Of a stretch of DNA of 64,000 nt, positions 43,931 to 52,494 are shown piece by piece. The position numbers were made by a program, and so were the translations under genes. Position 1 is the first letter of the stretch. Each line of letters opens with the position of its first letter. The stretch spans positions 5,580,001 through 5,644,000 of the forward strand of contig NZ_CP046171.1 of assembly GCF_011801125.1 (NCBI RefSeq), given 5' to 3'. The stretch is from Nocardia brasiliensis (GTDB lineage: Bacteria > Actinomycetota > Actinomycetes > Mycobacteriales > Mycobacteriaceae). The notes beneath the pieces were generated by a model. It saw only the letters and a program-made list of their open reading frames with translations, had not been told where the DNA came from and searched no databases.

Positions 43931-45844
43931 CTAGACGGTGCCCCGCGGGGTGACGATGGCGAAGTCCGGGTCGGGCGCGTCGAACACGCCGACGAGTTCG
44001 GCCAGCTTGGTGACGTCACCCTCGATCAGAATGTCGCCCGCGGCGGCCGCGACGCCGAAGTCCTCCCCTAGCAAAAGAACGCGGACGAGGGTCGCCTTCG
44101 TCAACGTGAAGGTCGCGTCGGGCTCGGGCAAGCCCACGCCGTCCGGGCGCTCGTAGTGGGTCAGGCGCCCGTTGCGCAGCTCGAGCCGGTGCGTCCGCTT
44201 CTCGTCACTGAATTCCCAATCCGTGACGACCCGCTGACTCCAGGCCTTCGGCCCGTCGACCCGCACCGCCATCGCGTCGAATATCTGCCCGACGGTCATC
44301 GCGGCGAGCATCGTGGGCGAGCCGGGTTTGGTCGGCGTCCCGAAGCAGCCGTAGCGCAGCTCGTAGGCGCCGCTGAGATAGAAGTTGCGCCAGGTGGCGT
44401 TCTCCGCGCCGTAGCCGAGCTGTTCGAAGGTACTGGCCTGCAACGCTTTAGCGGCGTCGTTGGCCGGATCGGCGTAGATCACGTAGTTGACCACCTGGGC
44501 GACCCACCGATAGTCCCCCGCCTCGTAGGACTTACGCGCCTTGCGCAGGACTTCGTCGGCCCCGCCCATGAATTCCACGTGCCGCCTGGCGGATTCGACC
44601 GGTGGATGCTCCCATAGGTGGGCCGGGTTGCCGTCGAACCACCCCAGATACCGCTGATAGATGGCTTTGACGTTGTGGCTGACCGAACCGTAGTACCCGC
44701 GGGTGTGCCAGGCGTTCTCGATCGCCGGTGGCAGCGTGAGCATTTCGGCGATCTCGGTGCCGACGTAGCCCTGGTTCAGCAACCGTAAGGTCTGGTCGTT
44801 GAGATATCCGTATAGATCCCGTTGCAGGGCCAGGTATTCCACGATCCGCTCGGTGCCCCAGGTGGGCCAGTGGTGCGAGGCGAACACGACATCCGACTCA
44901 CGCGCGAACAGGTTGATCGCCTCGGTCAGGTATTTCGCCCAGACGTACGGGTCGCGGACCAGCGCCCCGCGCAGCGTGAGCAGATTGTGCAGTGTGTGCG
45001 TGGCGTTTTCGGCCATGCACAGCGCGCGCCGGTCCGGGAAGTAGAAGTTCATCTCCGCGGGCGCCTCGGTGCCGGGCGTGATCTGGAAGACGATCCGGAT
45101 TCCGTCGACGGTCTCCTCCTGGCCGGTCGCGGTGATGTCGCGGGTCGGCGGGAGCAGGGTGACGGTGCCGACCGAGGTGGTCTGGCCGAGCCCGGCCCCG
45201 ACGGCGCCGAGCGGTCCGCGCGGCAGCACCGCACCGTACATATAGCCGGCTCGGCGAGCCATTGCCGTTCCGGCATAAACGTTCTCGGCCACCGCGTGTT
45301 CCATGAACCCCGCGGGCGCGAGTACCGGGCAACGTCCCGCCGCGACCGCTTCCGCGGTGGTCACCCCGAGCGCACCGCCGAAGTGGTCGACATGCGAATG
45401 GGTGTAGATCAGTCCGGTCACCGGCCGGTCACCGCGCTGTGAGCGATACAGCGCGAGTCCGGCGGCCGCGGTTTCCGCGGAGATCAGCGGATCGATCACG
45501 AGCACCCCGGTCTCGCCCTCGACCAGCGTCATGTTGGACAGGTCGAGTCCCCGAATCTGATAGATCCCGGCAGCGACCTCGAACAATCCCTGCTTCGTCA
45601 CCAGCCCGGACTGCCGCCACAGACTCGGATTCACCGAGGCAGGGCACGGTTCGCGCAGAAACTCGTAGGAGTCGTTGTCCCACAGCACGGTCCCGTCGGC
45701 CGCGGTCACCACGCCGGGTTCCAGTGCCACGAGGAAGCCGCGGTCGGCGTCGGCGAGGTCGGCGGTGTCGGCGAACGGCATCGCGGCGGCCGCTCGCTGC
45801 TGCTCGGCGACGATGAAGTCGCTCGGCTCGGTCGCTGTGCTCAT
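43931..45844 (-). CDS. Linear alkyl sulfatase (SdsA1/BDS1-like)
   Basis: 637 residues. The metallo-beta-lactamase domain has the di-zinc motif IYTHSHVDHFGGA, further ligands in CMAENATHTLHN, FASHHWPTWG, and TRGYYGSVSHNVKAIYQRYL. The dimerisation domain and a C-terminal SCP2-like domain follow. It hydrolyses SDS-type alkyl sulfates to the alcohol and sulfate. The Ser-Thr start has AGGAGG seven bases upstream. Downstream of the two DUF202 genes on the same strand (47-base gap), likely one operon. Confidence 0.93.
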   Translation of the reverse strand: MSTATEPSDFIVAEQQRAAAAMPFADTADLADADRGFLVALEPGVVTAADGTVLWDNDSYEFLREPCPASVNPSLWRQSGLVTKQGLFEVAAGIYQIRGLDLSNMTLVEGETGVLVIDPLISAETAAAGLALYRSQRGDRPVTGLIYTHSHVDHFGGALGVTTAEAVAAGRCPVLAPAGFMEHAVAENVYAGTAMARRAGYMYGAVLPRGPLGAVGAGLGQTTSVGTVTLLPPTRDITATGQEETVDGIRIVFQITPGTEAPAEMNFYFPDRRALCMAENATHTLHNLLTLRGALVRDPYVWAKYLTEAINLFARESDVVFASHHWPTWGTERIVEYLALQRDLYGYLNDQTLRLLNQGYVGTEIAEMLTLPPAIENAWHTRGYYGSVSHNVKAIYQRYLGWFDGNPAHLWEHPPVESARRHVEFMGGADEVLRKARKSYEAGDYRWVAQVVNYVIYADPANDAAKALQASTFEQLGYGAENATWRNFYLSGAYELRYGCFGTPTKPGSPTMLAAMTVGQIFDAMAVRVDGPKAWSQRVVTDWEFSDEKRTHRLELRNGRLTHYERPDGVGLPEPDATFTLTKATLVRVLLLGEDFGVAAAAGDILIEGDVTKLAELVGVFDAPDPDFAIVTPRGTV

Positions 45845-45891
45845 GTCATCCTCCTGGAATTCGGTGCCGAAAGATGCTGGGCTCGTGGCTG

Positions 45892-46200
45892 TCACGGCCA
45901 CGGGTCGGTGATCGCGACGACCGCGGCGAGCACCGCGACGGCGACCACCACCGTGGTCGCCACGGCGACAACGGATCCGCCGCGGCCGACCCGACCGAGG
46001 CGCAGGCTGCGGTTGCGGAAATAGCAGGTGCCCGCCAGCACCACCATGGCGAGCGCGGCGCCGATCGGCGCCACCACCGCGGGACGCCACTGGTTGGCGA
46101 CGGCGTGATTCAGAAACAACGCGCCGGTGATCATGGCGGCCACGGCGGTGCGCCGCCAGGCGAGGGCGGTCCGTTCCGCGGCGAGCCCGGCGCGGCTCAT
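45892..46200 (-). CDS. DUF202 membrane protein (second copy)
   Basis: 102 residues with three membrane helices. The N-terminal AAERTALAWRRTAVAAMITG is the DUF202 signature (shorter YidH/DUF202 form). Its ATG overlaps the stop of the first DUF202 gene (ATGA). With that gene it forms the usual two-subunit pair. Role unknown, possibly transport. Confidence 0.85.
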   Translation of the reverse strand: MSRAGLAAERTALAWRRTAVAAMITGALFLNHAVANQWRPAVVAPIGAALAMVVLAGTCYFRNRSLRLGRVGRGGSVVAVATTVVVAVAVLAAVVAITDPWP

Positions 46201-46562
46201 CGCAGCAACACCGCGACGGCCGCCAGCACCGAAACCAGGGCGATGCCGGCCGAAAGGACCGGCACCAGCACGGTTTCGGGCAGCGGCCGCCCCTGCCGCA
46301 TCGCCACACCGACCCGCCGCCAGTGCGCGTAGGCGCCCACCGCGACGGACACCGCGAGCACCAGACAGCTCAGTGCCAGGGCACGCCGCGCCCCGCCCAA
46401 CCGGATCGGCTGCACCAGGGTATGCACCGCGACGCCCCCGGCGAGCAGGCCGAGCGCGGTGCGCATCCACGCCAGAAAGGTGCGTTCGTTGGCGAGGGTG
46501 AATCGGTAGTCGAGGTACTCCTCGCCGTCCTCGGATTCGGCGTCAGGGGTAGGTAGCGTCAT
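46197..46562 (-). CDS. DUF202/YidH-family membrane protein (first copy)
   Basis: 121 residues. An acidic N-terminus is followed by FTLANERTFLAWMRTALGLL, the DUF202 motif, and three membrane helices. Upstream of the second DUF202 gene and the alkyl sulfatase, all on the minus strand. The start at 46562 is the first ATG before the motif. Confidence 0.87.
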   Translation of the reverse strand: MTLPTPDAESEDGEEYLDYRFTLANERTFLAWMRTALGLLAGGVAVHTLVQPIRLGGARRALALSCLVLAVSVAVGAYAHWRRVGVAMRQGRPLPETVLVPVLSAGIALVSVLAAVAVLLR

Positions 46563-46804
46563 ACCTTCACCCTTACCCGGCCACCGCGCGAAGTCCCCGG
46601 AATATCGCCGACGCCCACCCGTTCCCCGACCGCGCGGCGCGTGTCTCCCGTGACGCAGGCAGGGTGTCGAACACCCCGTGCTGGTCGTCGGAATCCACTG
46701 GGCACCTTCCCACGCAGGCAAACGCTCGGCTACGTCACCCTAACCGGGCACGCGTAGGGACGCTACGAACCGCGCGACGCCGTGACCATGCGGTTATTCG
46801 TGAT

Positions 46805-47530
46805 TCAGACGGGGACGGCGTCCTCGAAGGTCATGGCCAGTCTGGCGATGGTCGAGGTCGTGATCGCGCGACGAGGTAGATCCAGTGCGCGCAGTTCCGC
46901 TGCGATGGGGTGCTCGCCGAGGGTCAGCGTGGCGCCGCCGGGCCTGGCGCGCATGCCGGACGGCGCCATCCGCCAAGGCGTGCACCGGGTTACGCCGTCG
47001 AGGTGGGAGTAGGCGTCGAACGAGGTGGCCGCGCCGGTGCGGCGCGGCATGGCGAGGCCCTGTCGCACAGTCAGATCGACGATGAGATCACCGTCGCGAT
47101 GGAGGGTGCCGTGCCGCGGCGAGGCATCGTGATGCACGTCGAAGTCGGCCAGTTGCTTGGGAAATCCCCAGATACCGCGCCCGGCCGCCAGGGTGAAGTC
47201 GCCGTCGACCGGCAGTTGGTGGATGAACACACCGGCCTGGTTCGTCGCGAGCGCGCGCAGGTCGGCGCGGCCGCGATCGGCGCGATGATGGCGCACCATG
47301 AACGACACGCCGAACTCGTTGTAGGGACCGAGATCACCGTCGACGTATTCGACGAACACGAGCGAGCACATCGCTCGAGCCGCGGGCAACCGCAGCACGC
47401 GCAGACCCGAATAGTCGATGAGTCGTTGCGCGGCGTCGGCAGGCACCAGATAGGTCGCCATGAACGCGTGCGCCAGCCGAATCCGCACGGGCATGCGAAC
47501 TTCCCGGCCGAGAACCGTATGGGTGCTCAC
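46805..47530 (-). CDS. Acetoacetate decarboxylase-family protein
   Basis: 241 residues from the GTG, with GGAAGG eight bases upstream. The conserved motif GIWGFPKQLADFDVHHD carries the Lys region of the family; YNEFGVSFMVRHHRAD and VFVEYVDGDLG are also typical. The exact reaction is unknown, as the superfamily includes decarboxylases and aldolase-dehydratases. Divergent from a lipase across a KstR-like palindrome 40 bases upstream of the GTG, suggesting a link to lipid or steroid breakdown. Confidence 0.85.
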   Translation of the reverse strand: MSTHTVLGREVRMPVRIRLAHAFMATYLVPADAAQRLIDYSGLRVLRLPAARAMCSLVFVEYVDGDLGPYNEFGVSFMVRHHRADRGRADLRALATNQAGVFIHQLPVDGDFTLAAGRGIWGFPKQLADFDVHHDASPRHGTLHRDGDLIVDLTVRQGLAMPRRTGAATSFDAYSHLDGVTRCTPWRMAPSGMRARPGGATLTLGEHPIAAELRALDLPRRAITTSTIARLAMTFEDAVPV

Positions 47531-47570
47531 TCGAATGCCTTCCCGCAATGCCCGAAGGACGCGCCAATAC

Positions 47571-47584
47571 TAGAACGCGTTCTA
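47571..47584. promoter_or_regulatory. KstR-like palindrome TAGAACGCGTTCTA
   Basis: A perfect 14-bp palindrome in the divergent gap. It fits the mycobacterial KstR pattern TnnAACnnGTTnnA for cholesterol-catabolism genes. It lies 40 bases from one start and 40 from the other. Confidence 0.7.
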
Positions 47585-47624
47585 ATTTACCAACCTGGAA
47601 CGCCACGGAGAAGGAGTAATCAAC

Positions 47625-48467
47625 ATGGGAACAGGTATCAACGCTCCCTGGGCGCGTCCGATTGCGGCAATAGTGGAGCAAACACGATCCGCGGCGTATC
47701 CCGACCGCCGCCGCTGCCGAAGGGTTGCCCGAACCATGCCGACGCGCTCGCTGTCCGCACTCCTCGCCCTCATCACCGCGCTCACCATCGGCGCGAGCGC
47801 GACAGCGCACGCGGCCGAGCCGAGCCGCGTCGTCTTGATCGTGCCCGGCCAGTACATCGGCGCGCTCCCCTACGGACCGATGGCCGACTCGCTGCGCACC
47901 GACGGCACCGAGGTGCAGGTCTTGGACCTGAACGGCTTCGACCTCACCGCCGACGCCGCCGCCATCGACCGCACCGTCGCCGAGACCCGCGCCCGGCGAC
48001 CGGACGCGAAGATCGATCTGGTGACCCACAGCATCGGCGCGCTCAGCGCCCGGCTCTATCTGAAGTCGCTCGGCGGCGCGCGCGAGATCGGCACGTACGT
48101 CTCGATCGGCGCGGCGCAATACGGATCGCCGGGCGCGTGCGGGCAGCCCGCCGCCCCCGAAGCCTGTCCCGGGACCGACTTCATGACCGCGCTGAACGCG
48201 GGCGACGACACTCCCGGACCGACGAAGTACTACTCGATCCGCAGCGCACGCGAGTGGGCCGACGGCAGACTCGACGGCGGCCAGTGCCGGATGACCCCGT
48301 TCCCCTCGCTGGGCAACGGCGGGCTGGACCACGCCCTCGAACCGGCCAACCCGGCCGTCTGGCAACAGGTTGGGCAGGCCCTGACCGGCGACTGCGACGG
48401 CGATTACGTCGACGAGCCGGACGGCGCGATCACCGTCGAGGCCGGCCTCTACCCGGGCGGGGTGTAG
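47625..48467 (+). CDS. Secreted lipase/esterase of the class-2 type
   Basis: 280 residues from the ATG at 47625, which has a strong AAGGAG site; an internal ATG at 47736 before a typical signal peptide (ALLALITALTIGASATAHAA) has a weaker site. The catalytic Ser is in VTHSIGALSARLY (Thr-His-Ser-Ile-Gly), with CPGTDFMT and LGNGGLDHALEP around the Asp and His positions. Secreted triacylglycerol lipase or esterase. The KstR-like palindrome upstream may control it. Confidence 0.85.
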   Translation: MGTGINAPWARPIAAIVEQTRSAAYPDRRRCRRVARTMPTRSLSALLALITALTIGASATAHAAEPSRVVLIVPGQYIGALPYGPMADSLRTDGTEVQVLDLNGFDLTADAAAIDRTVAETRARRPDAKIDLVTHSIGALSARLYLKSLGGAREIGTYVSIGAAQYGSPGACGQPAAPEACPGTDFMTALNAGDDTPGPTKYYSIRSAREWADGRLDGGQCRMTPFPSLGNGGLDHALEPANPAVWQQVGQALTGDCDGDYVDEPDGAITVEAGLYPGGV

Positions 48468-49183
48468 CTCTGCTCGAATTCCCGGTCGCTGCGCAGCCGC
48501 GCTTCGAGGCCGTCGAGGACGCAGAGCAGACCGAAGTCGAACGCCATCGCACGAGCGAACTCGGGGTTGTCCGGGGTGGTCTTGCGGAAGTCGGCCCGCA
48601 GCTCGGGGTAGTCGCGGGCGGCGTGTTCCATCATCTCCACCACGGACGCGCGGTCGAGTTCATGGCTGCCGTAGGAATTTCGCCAGGCGATTTCGGGTAG
48701 CACCACGCCGAGCACATACGACATCACCGCCCCGCTGGCAAGGTAGACGTCCGTGCCGCGGAATCCGGCACCGGTGTACCCGCGGCGCAGGCGATCGGTG
48801 ACCCGCAGCGCCTTCGGTCCCATACTCGGCAACCGACCGATCAGCGCCGCACCCCAGGGGTGCGCGCGCAGCAGCGACCGGAAGTTGTAGGCGAAGGTCG
48901 ACAGCAGCTCTCGCCACGGCACCTCGTCCGGTTCCGGCGTCTCGACCATCCCCCAGAACTCGTCCAGCGCCAGCTCCAGCAGTTCGTTCTTGTTGGCGAC
49001 ATACCAGTACAGGCTGGTCGCGCCCGCACCGAGTTTCGCGCCGAGCTTGCGCATACTCAACGCCTCTAGGCCCTCGGCGTCGAGGAGTTCCACCGCGGCG
49101 GCGACGATCTGCTCGCGCTGCAGGCCCGACGCCTTGGGGCGGCGTGGCTCGCGGAGCCACACCGAATCGAACTGCTTGGTCAC
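48449..49183 (-). CDS. TetR-family regulator with TetR_C-type ligand domain
   Basis: 244 residues. The N-terminal helix-turn-helix is REQIVAAAVELLDAEGLEAL followed by MRKLGAKLGAGATSLYWYVA. The C-terminal part (PWGAALIGRLPSMGPKALRV onward) fits the tetracycline-repressor C domain, which binds drug-like ligands. Divergent from a DHA2 drug exporter over a gap that holds three tandem 19-bp operators, so it should repress both. Its stop overlaps the convergent lipase end by 19 bases. Confidence 0.9.
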   Translation of the reverse strand: MTKQFDSVWLREPRRPKASGLQREQIVAAAVELLDAEGLEALSMRKLGAKLGAGATSLYWYVANKNELLELALDEFWGMVETPEPDEVPWRELLSTFAYNFRSLLRAHPWGAALIGRLPSMGPKALRVTDRLRRGYTGAGFRGTDVYLASGAVMSYVLGVVLPEIAWRNSYGSHELDRASVVEMMEHAARDYPELRADFRKTTPDNPEFARAMAFDFGLLCVLDGLEARLRSDREFEQSYTPPG

Positions 49184-49201
49184 GTAGTCGATCTTATATT
49201 G

Positions 49202-49261
49202 ACTCGCACACTGTTCGAGTTAATCGTACGCTGTGCGAGTGGAATCGAACGTTGTACGAGA
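49202..49261. promoter_or_regulatory. Three tandem TetR operators
   Basis: Three 19-bp copies of the dyad ACTCGnACAnTGTnCGAGT (49202-49220, 49222-49240, 49243-49261; the last two diverge at the left arm) with 20- and 21-base spacing. They sit over the divergent promoters and the first codons of the exporter gene. The -35-like TTGACT begins at 49199 and the -10-like TAATCG at 49221. Confidence 0.8.
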
Positions 49262-50699
49262 TCCTCGCCGTTGGTGGATTCTGGGGGTCCTTTGTCTGTC
49301 CTTGCTGGTGCTGATGCTCGACGGCACTGTGCTCAATCTCGCTATCCCGTCACTGATTCGGGAACTGAATGCCACGCCCGCGGACATCCAGTGGATCCTG
49401 GACGCCTACGTCCTGGTCTTCGCCGGGCTCCTGCTCACCGCGGGCAGCCTGTCCGACCGGTTCGGCCGACGGCGGATGCTGATCGTCGGTTTGGCCGTCT
49501 TCGGGGTCGCGTCGCTGGCCGCGGTGCTCGCGACCGAACCGTGGCAGGTCGTCGGCGCGCGCGTGGCCATGGGCATCGGCGGCTCGCTGTTGATGCCGTC
49601 GACCCTGTCCATCCTGATGACCACGTTCGCCGAGGACGAACGGCGCAAGGCGATGGCGGCGTGGTCGACCGTCTCGATGGTCGGCATCGTGGCCGGGCCC
49701 ACGCTGGGCGGCTTTCTGCTGCAGCACTATTGGTGGGGCTCGGTGTTCCTGCTCAACATCCCGGTCGCGGTGCTTGCGATCGGCGCCGCGGTGGTGCTGA
49801 TGCCCGAAACCACCGGTGAGCAGCGGCCGGTCGACCTCGTCGGGGTGCTGCTGTCGATCGTCGCGCTCGTCTCGACGGTCTACGTGATCATCGAGCGGGA
49901 GTGGAACATCGCGATAATCGCGCTCGCCGTGCTCGCCGCGGTCGGATTCGTGGTGTGGGAGAGCCGATCCGAGCACCCGATGCTGCCGCTGGCGGTGTTT
50001 CGCAAACGCGACTTCACCGGCACCTGCCTCACCCTGCTGCTGATGGTGTTCGGAATGGGCGCGGTCATGCTGATGCTGACCCAGTACCTCCAGTTCGTGC
50101 TCGGGTACGGGCCGATGAAAGCCGGGCTGGCACTACTGCCCTACGCGGTGGCCGCGGCCGTGTGCAACGGACTCGGTGCGACACTGGGCAAGTCGCTCAG
50201 CAACAAGACGCTGATCGTTTCCGGGCTGCTGGTGATGAGCGGTGCGTTCACGATCCTCGCGCTCGGCGAGGGCTATCTATGGGTGCTGGTCAGCATGCTG
50301 GTCATGGGCGTCGGCGGCGGCCTGGCCGGACCCGCCGCCTATGCCGCGATCATGAGCGCCATCCCGCTCGAACACGCGGGCGTCGGCTCGGCCATGAACG
50401 ACACACTGCAGCAGGTCGGCATGGCGATCAGCATCGCCATGCTGGGTAGCGTGCTGGCGGGCGTGTTCACCGAGCACATGCCCGCGGACGCACCCGAGGC
50501 AGCGCGCGAATCCATCGGCGCCGCTTTCCAACTCGGCCTCGCCGAACCGGCGAAGGCGGCGTTCACCGCCGCGATGTCCACCGGGGCCTGGATCAGCGCG
50601 GGCTTCAGTCTCGCGGCCGCACTGCTCGGCCTGGTGCTGCTGCGCAAGCCGAGCAAGCCGGTCGAACAGCCGCAGACCGATCCGGTCGACGTCGGCTAG
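49233..50699 (+). CDS. DHA2-family drug exporter (EmrB/QacA type)
   Basis: 488 residues with 14 membrane helices. Motif C-like VAGPTLGGFL and the loop GSLSDRFGRRRMLIVG (motif A) are in place; the DGTVLNLAIPSLIRELNA motif is the DHA2 (14-helix) first-helix signature. It should export cationic or lipophilic drugs by proton antiport. Start choice is uncertain among GTGs at 49233 and 49239; leaderless transcription is plausible because a -10-like box ends six bases before 49233. Control by the divergent TetR is likely. Confidence 0.92.
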   Translation: MRVESNVVRDPRRWWILGVLCLSLLVLMLDGTVLNLAIPSLIRELNATPADIQWILDAYVLVFAGLLLTAGSLSDRFGRRRMLIVGLAVFGVASLAAVLATEPWQVVGARVAMGIGGSLLMPSTLSILMTTFAEDERRKAMAAWSTVSMVGIVAGPTLGGFLLQHYWWGSVFLLNIPVAVLAIGAAVVLMPETTGEQRPVDLVGVLLSIVALVSTVYVIIEREWNIAIIALAVLAAVGFVVWESRSEHPMLPLAVFRKRDFTGTCLTLLLMVFGMGAVMLMLTQYLQFVLGYGPMKAGLALLPYAVAAAVCNGLGATLGKSLSNKTLIVSGLLVMSGAFTILALGEGYLWVLVSMLVMGVGGGLAGPAAYAAIMSAIPLEHAGVGSAMNDTLQQVGMAISIAMLGSVLAGVFTEHMPADAPEAARESIGAAFQLGLAEPAKAAFTAAMSTGAWISAGFSLAAALLGLVLLRKPSKPVEQPQTDPVDVG

Positions 50700-50727
50700 G
50701 ACTGCGACACAGGGCCGGTCAGCGACA

Positions 50728-50771
50728 GCCGCGCGCCCGGACCCACCTCGTTGTGGGTCCGGGCGTGCGGC
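50728..50771. terminator. Bidirectional terminator between MFS and M23 genes
   Basis: GCCGCGCGCCCGGACCCAC and GTGGGTCCGGGCGTGCGGC make a 19-bp stem with one mismatch and a 6-base loop. It lies between convergent stops, so it can stop transcription from both sides. Confidence 0.8.
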
Positions 50772-50787
50772 TCACCTGACGGGCGGC

Positions 50788-52293
50788 TCACCAGTAGTAA
50801 TGCCACCAGCTCCAGGTCCAGCCATCGTCGGCCCAGTCGTCGCCGGACCAGTCGTCGTCCGACCATTCGTCGTCGGTTTGGTCCTGCTGGTCGTCGGTCT
50901 GGTCCGGCGGATCGCCGGACTGGTCCTGCTCGCCGTCCGTGCCCGGTTCCGGTCCGGGGCGGGCGGGTGGCGCGGGCGCGTCGCAGGCGGGGGCGACGGG
51001 GCCGTTGCTGCCGGTGTAGAGGAAGCCGTCGCTGATCCACTGGCCGGTGTCGAGCTTGTTCCACAGATCGGTCGGGCCCCATTTGCCGGACAGCCGGTCA
51101 CCGCGAGCGGTGCAGACGATCGTCACGGAGTCACCGTCACGGACCGTGCCGACGATCCCGTTGCGGGTGCCGGGGCCGGAGCGCAGGTTGACCTTTCGAT
51201 TGCGGTCCGGGTAGGGGCGCACGATGCCGTTGGCCAGGCTGGGATCGGGCGCGGGGGCAGGCTGTTTGGGTGTCGTGGGCGCCGGTGTCGGCGGCTTCGG
51301 CGTGGTCGGCTCCCGCGGTTCGGGAGTGGTCGGCGGAGCCGGGTTCGAATTGTCACCGCCGCCGTAGTTCATCAAGCGCCCACCGGCGCGGACCTGCTTG
51401 CCCTCGCGTTCGGCGTAGCCGCCGTAAGCATCCGGACCTTCCCGAAATGTCCAGCCGCCCATGGTCGTACCGTTCAAGGCGATCGGCTGGTTGCCGCGGT
51501 AGAGCGACATGTGCACGTGCGGACCACTGGCGAAACCGCCGCACGGCAATTGGGTTCCGATGCGCCCCAAGTAGGTGCCTGCCGCGATCTCGGCCCCGTT
51601 CGCGGCGTCGATCACGTTGGTCATGTGGTAGTACGTGGTGGTCAAGCCGTTGTTGTGCACGATTTTCACCTCGGCACTGCCATTGCGCACACACGTCTTG
51701 TAAACCCGCCCGGACGCGGGAGCCAGCACTCGTCCATCGCCGCCGTTGAAATCCACGGAATTGTAGGGACGACTCGAACCGGAAACTCCGTGCGGACCGC
51801 CGCCCATATACCAAGCCTGTCCCTGCGGCCACGGCAGCGAAAGCGCGGTGTTCGCCGAACGCGGTTGCGGCGCGGTCAATGCCGCCTTCTCGCCGTGACT
51901 CACCACCGATTCCGGTGCCGAACTCACCAGATGACCGAACTCCGGGGTTCCTTCCAGCGCGACGGTCCAATCATCGTCATCGTCGAGTTTCGCGACATAT
52001 AGCGTCGATTTCGGCGCGTCCTCGCTGTCGCTGTCCTGCGGAACGGTCGCGGCGCCGAACACCCACTCACCGTCGCTGCGCATGCGATCGATCACCGGTT
52101 CCTTTTCGGTGGCCTCCGGAACCTGTTCGCGCACAAGGGTATCGCTGATCGCGTCGTCGAGTCCGTCGGGGGTGGGCTCGGCGCCGACCGGACCGGCCGC
52201 CACCGCCAAGACGATGATGGTGATGCTGACCACTATTGTGATGGCACTCGATATTATCCATCCGCTGGAGTGCCGCGGATCGGTCGATCTCAA
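50788..52293 (-). CDS. Secreted M23 metallopeptidase with SH3 domain and acidic-aromatic tail
   Basis: 501 residues from a TTG at 52293 with AGGAAG ten bases upstream; the frame is open to a TTG at 52338. A membrane/signal segment (AITIVVSITIIVLAVAAGP) leads to a C-terminally placed M23 domain with the site GPHVHMSLYRG and SSRPYNSVDFNGGDGRV. Then comes a Pro/Thr linker (PTTPEPREPTTPKPPTPAP), an SH3-like domain (VNLRSGPGTRNGIVGTVRDG) and a tail rich in Asp and Trp (SDDDWSGDDWADDGW) ending in an aromatic cluster. Likely a peptidoglycan hydrolase. Confidence 0.85.
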   Translation of the reverse strand: MRSTDPRHSSGWIISSAITIVVSITIIVLAVAAGPVGAEPTPDGLDDAISDTLVREQVPEATEKEPVIDRMRSDGEWVFGAATVPQDSDSEDAPKSTLYVAKLDDDDDWTVALEGTPEFGHLVSSAPESVVSHGEKAALTAPQPRSANTALSLPWPQGQAWYMGGGPHGVSGSSRPYNSVDFNGGDGRVLAPASGRVYKTCVRNGSAEVKIVHNNGLTTTYYHMTNVIDAANGAEIAAGTYLGRIGTQLPCGGFASGPHVHMSLYRGNQPIALNGTTMGGWTFREGPDAYGGYAEREGKQVRAGGRLMNYGGGDNSNPAPPTTPEPREPTTPKPPTPAPTTPKQPAPAPDPSLANGIVRPYPDRNRKVNLRSGPGTRNGIVGTVRDGDSVTIVCTARGDRLSGKWGPTDLWNKLDTGQWISDGFLYTGSNGPVAPACDAPAPPARPGPEPGTDGEQDQSGDPPDQTDDQQDQTDDEWSDDDWSGDDWADDGWTWSWWHYYW

Positions 52294-52494
52294 GATTAGA
52301 CAACTTCCTACGTCGGTCAGTGATTTATCGGCGCGCAATACCGTTGCGCGAGTTCTCTTTTCCCGACAGCGAGCGTAGAACGACAGACCGCGTAAGCCCA
52401 GCAGAGCTGGTGATTCTATAGGAAGGATTAAGCCCGTCTAATCACGATTGGATCACGTTCGGCGAATGCCCGGTCCGCGCGACGGGTATCGAGG

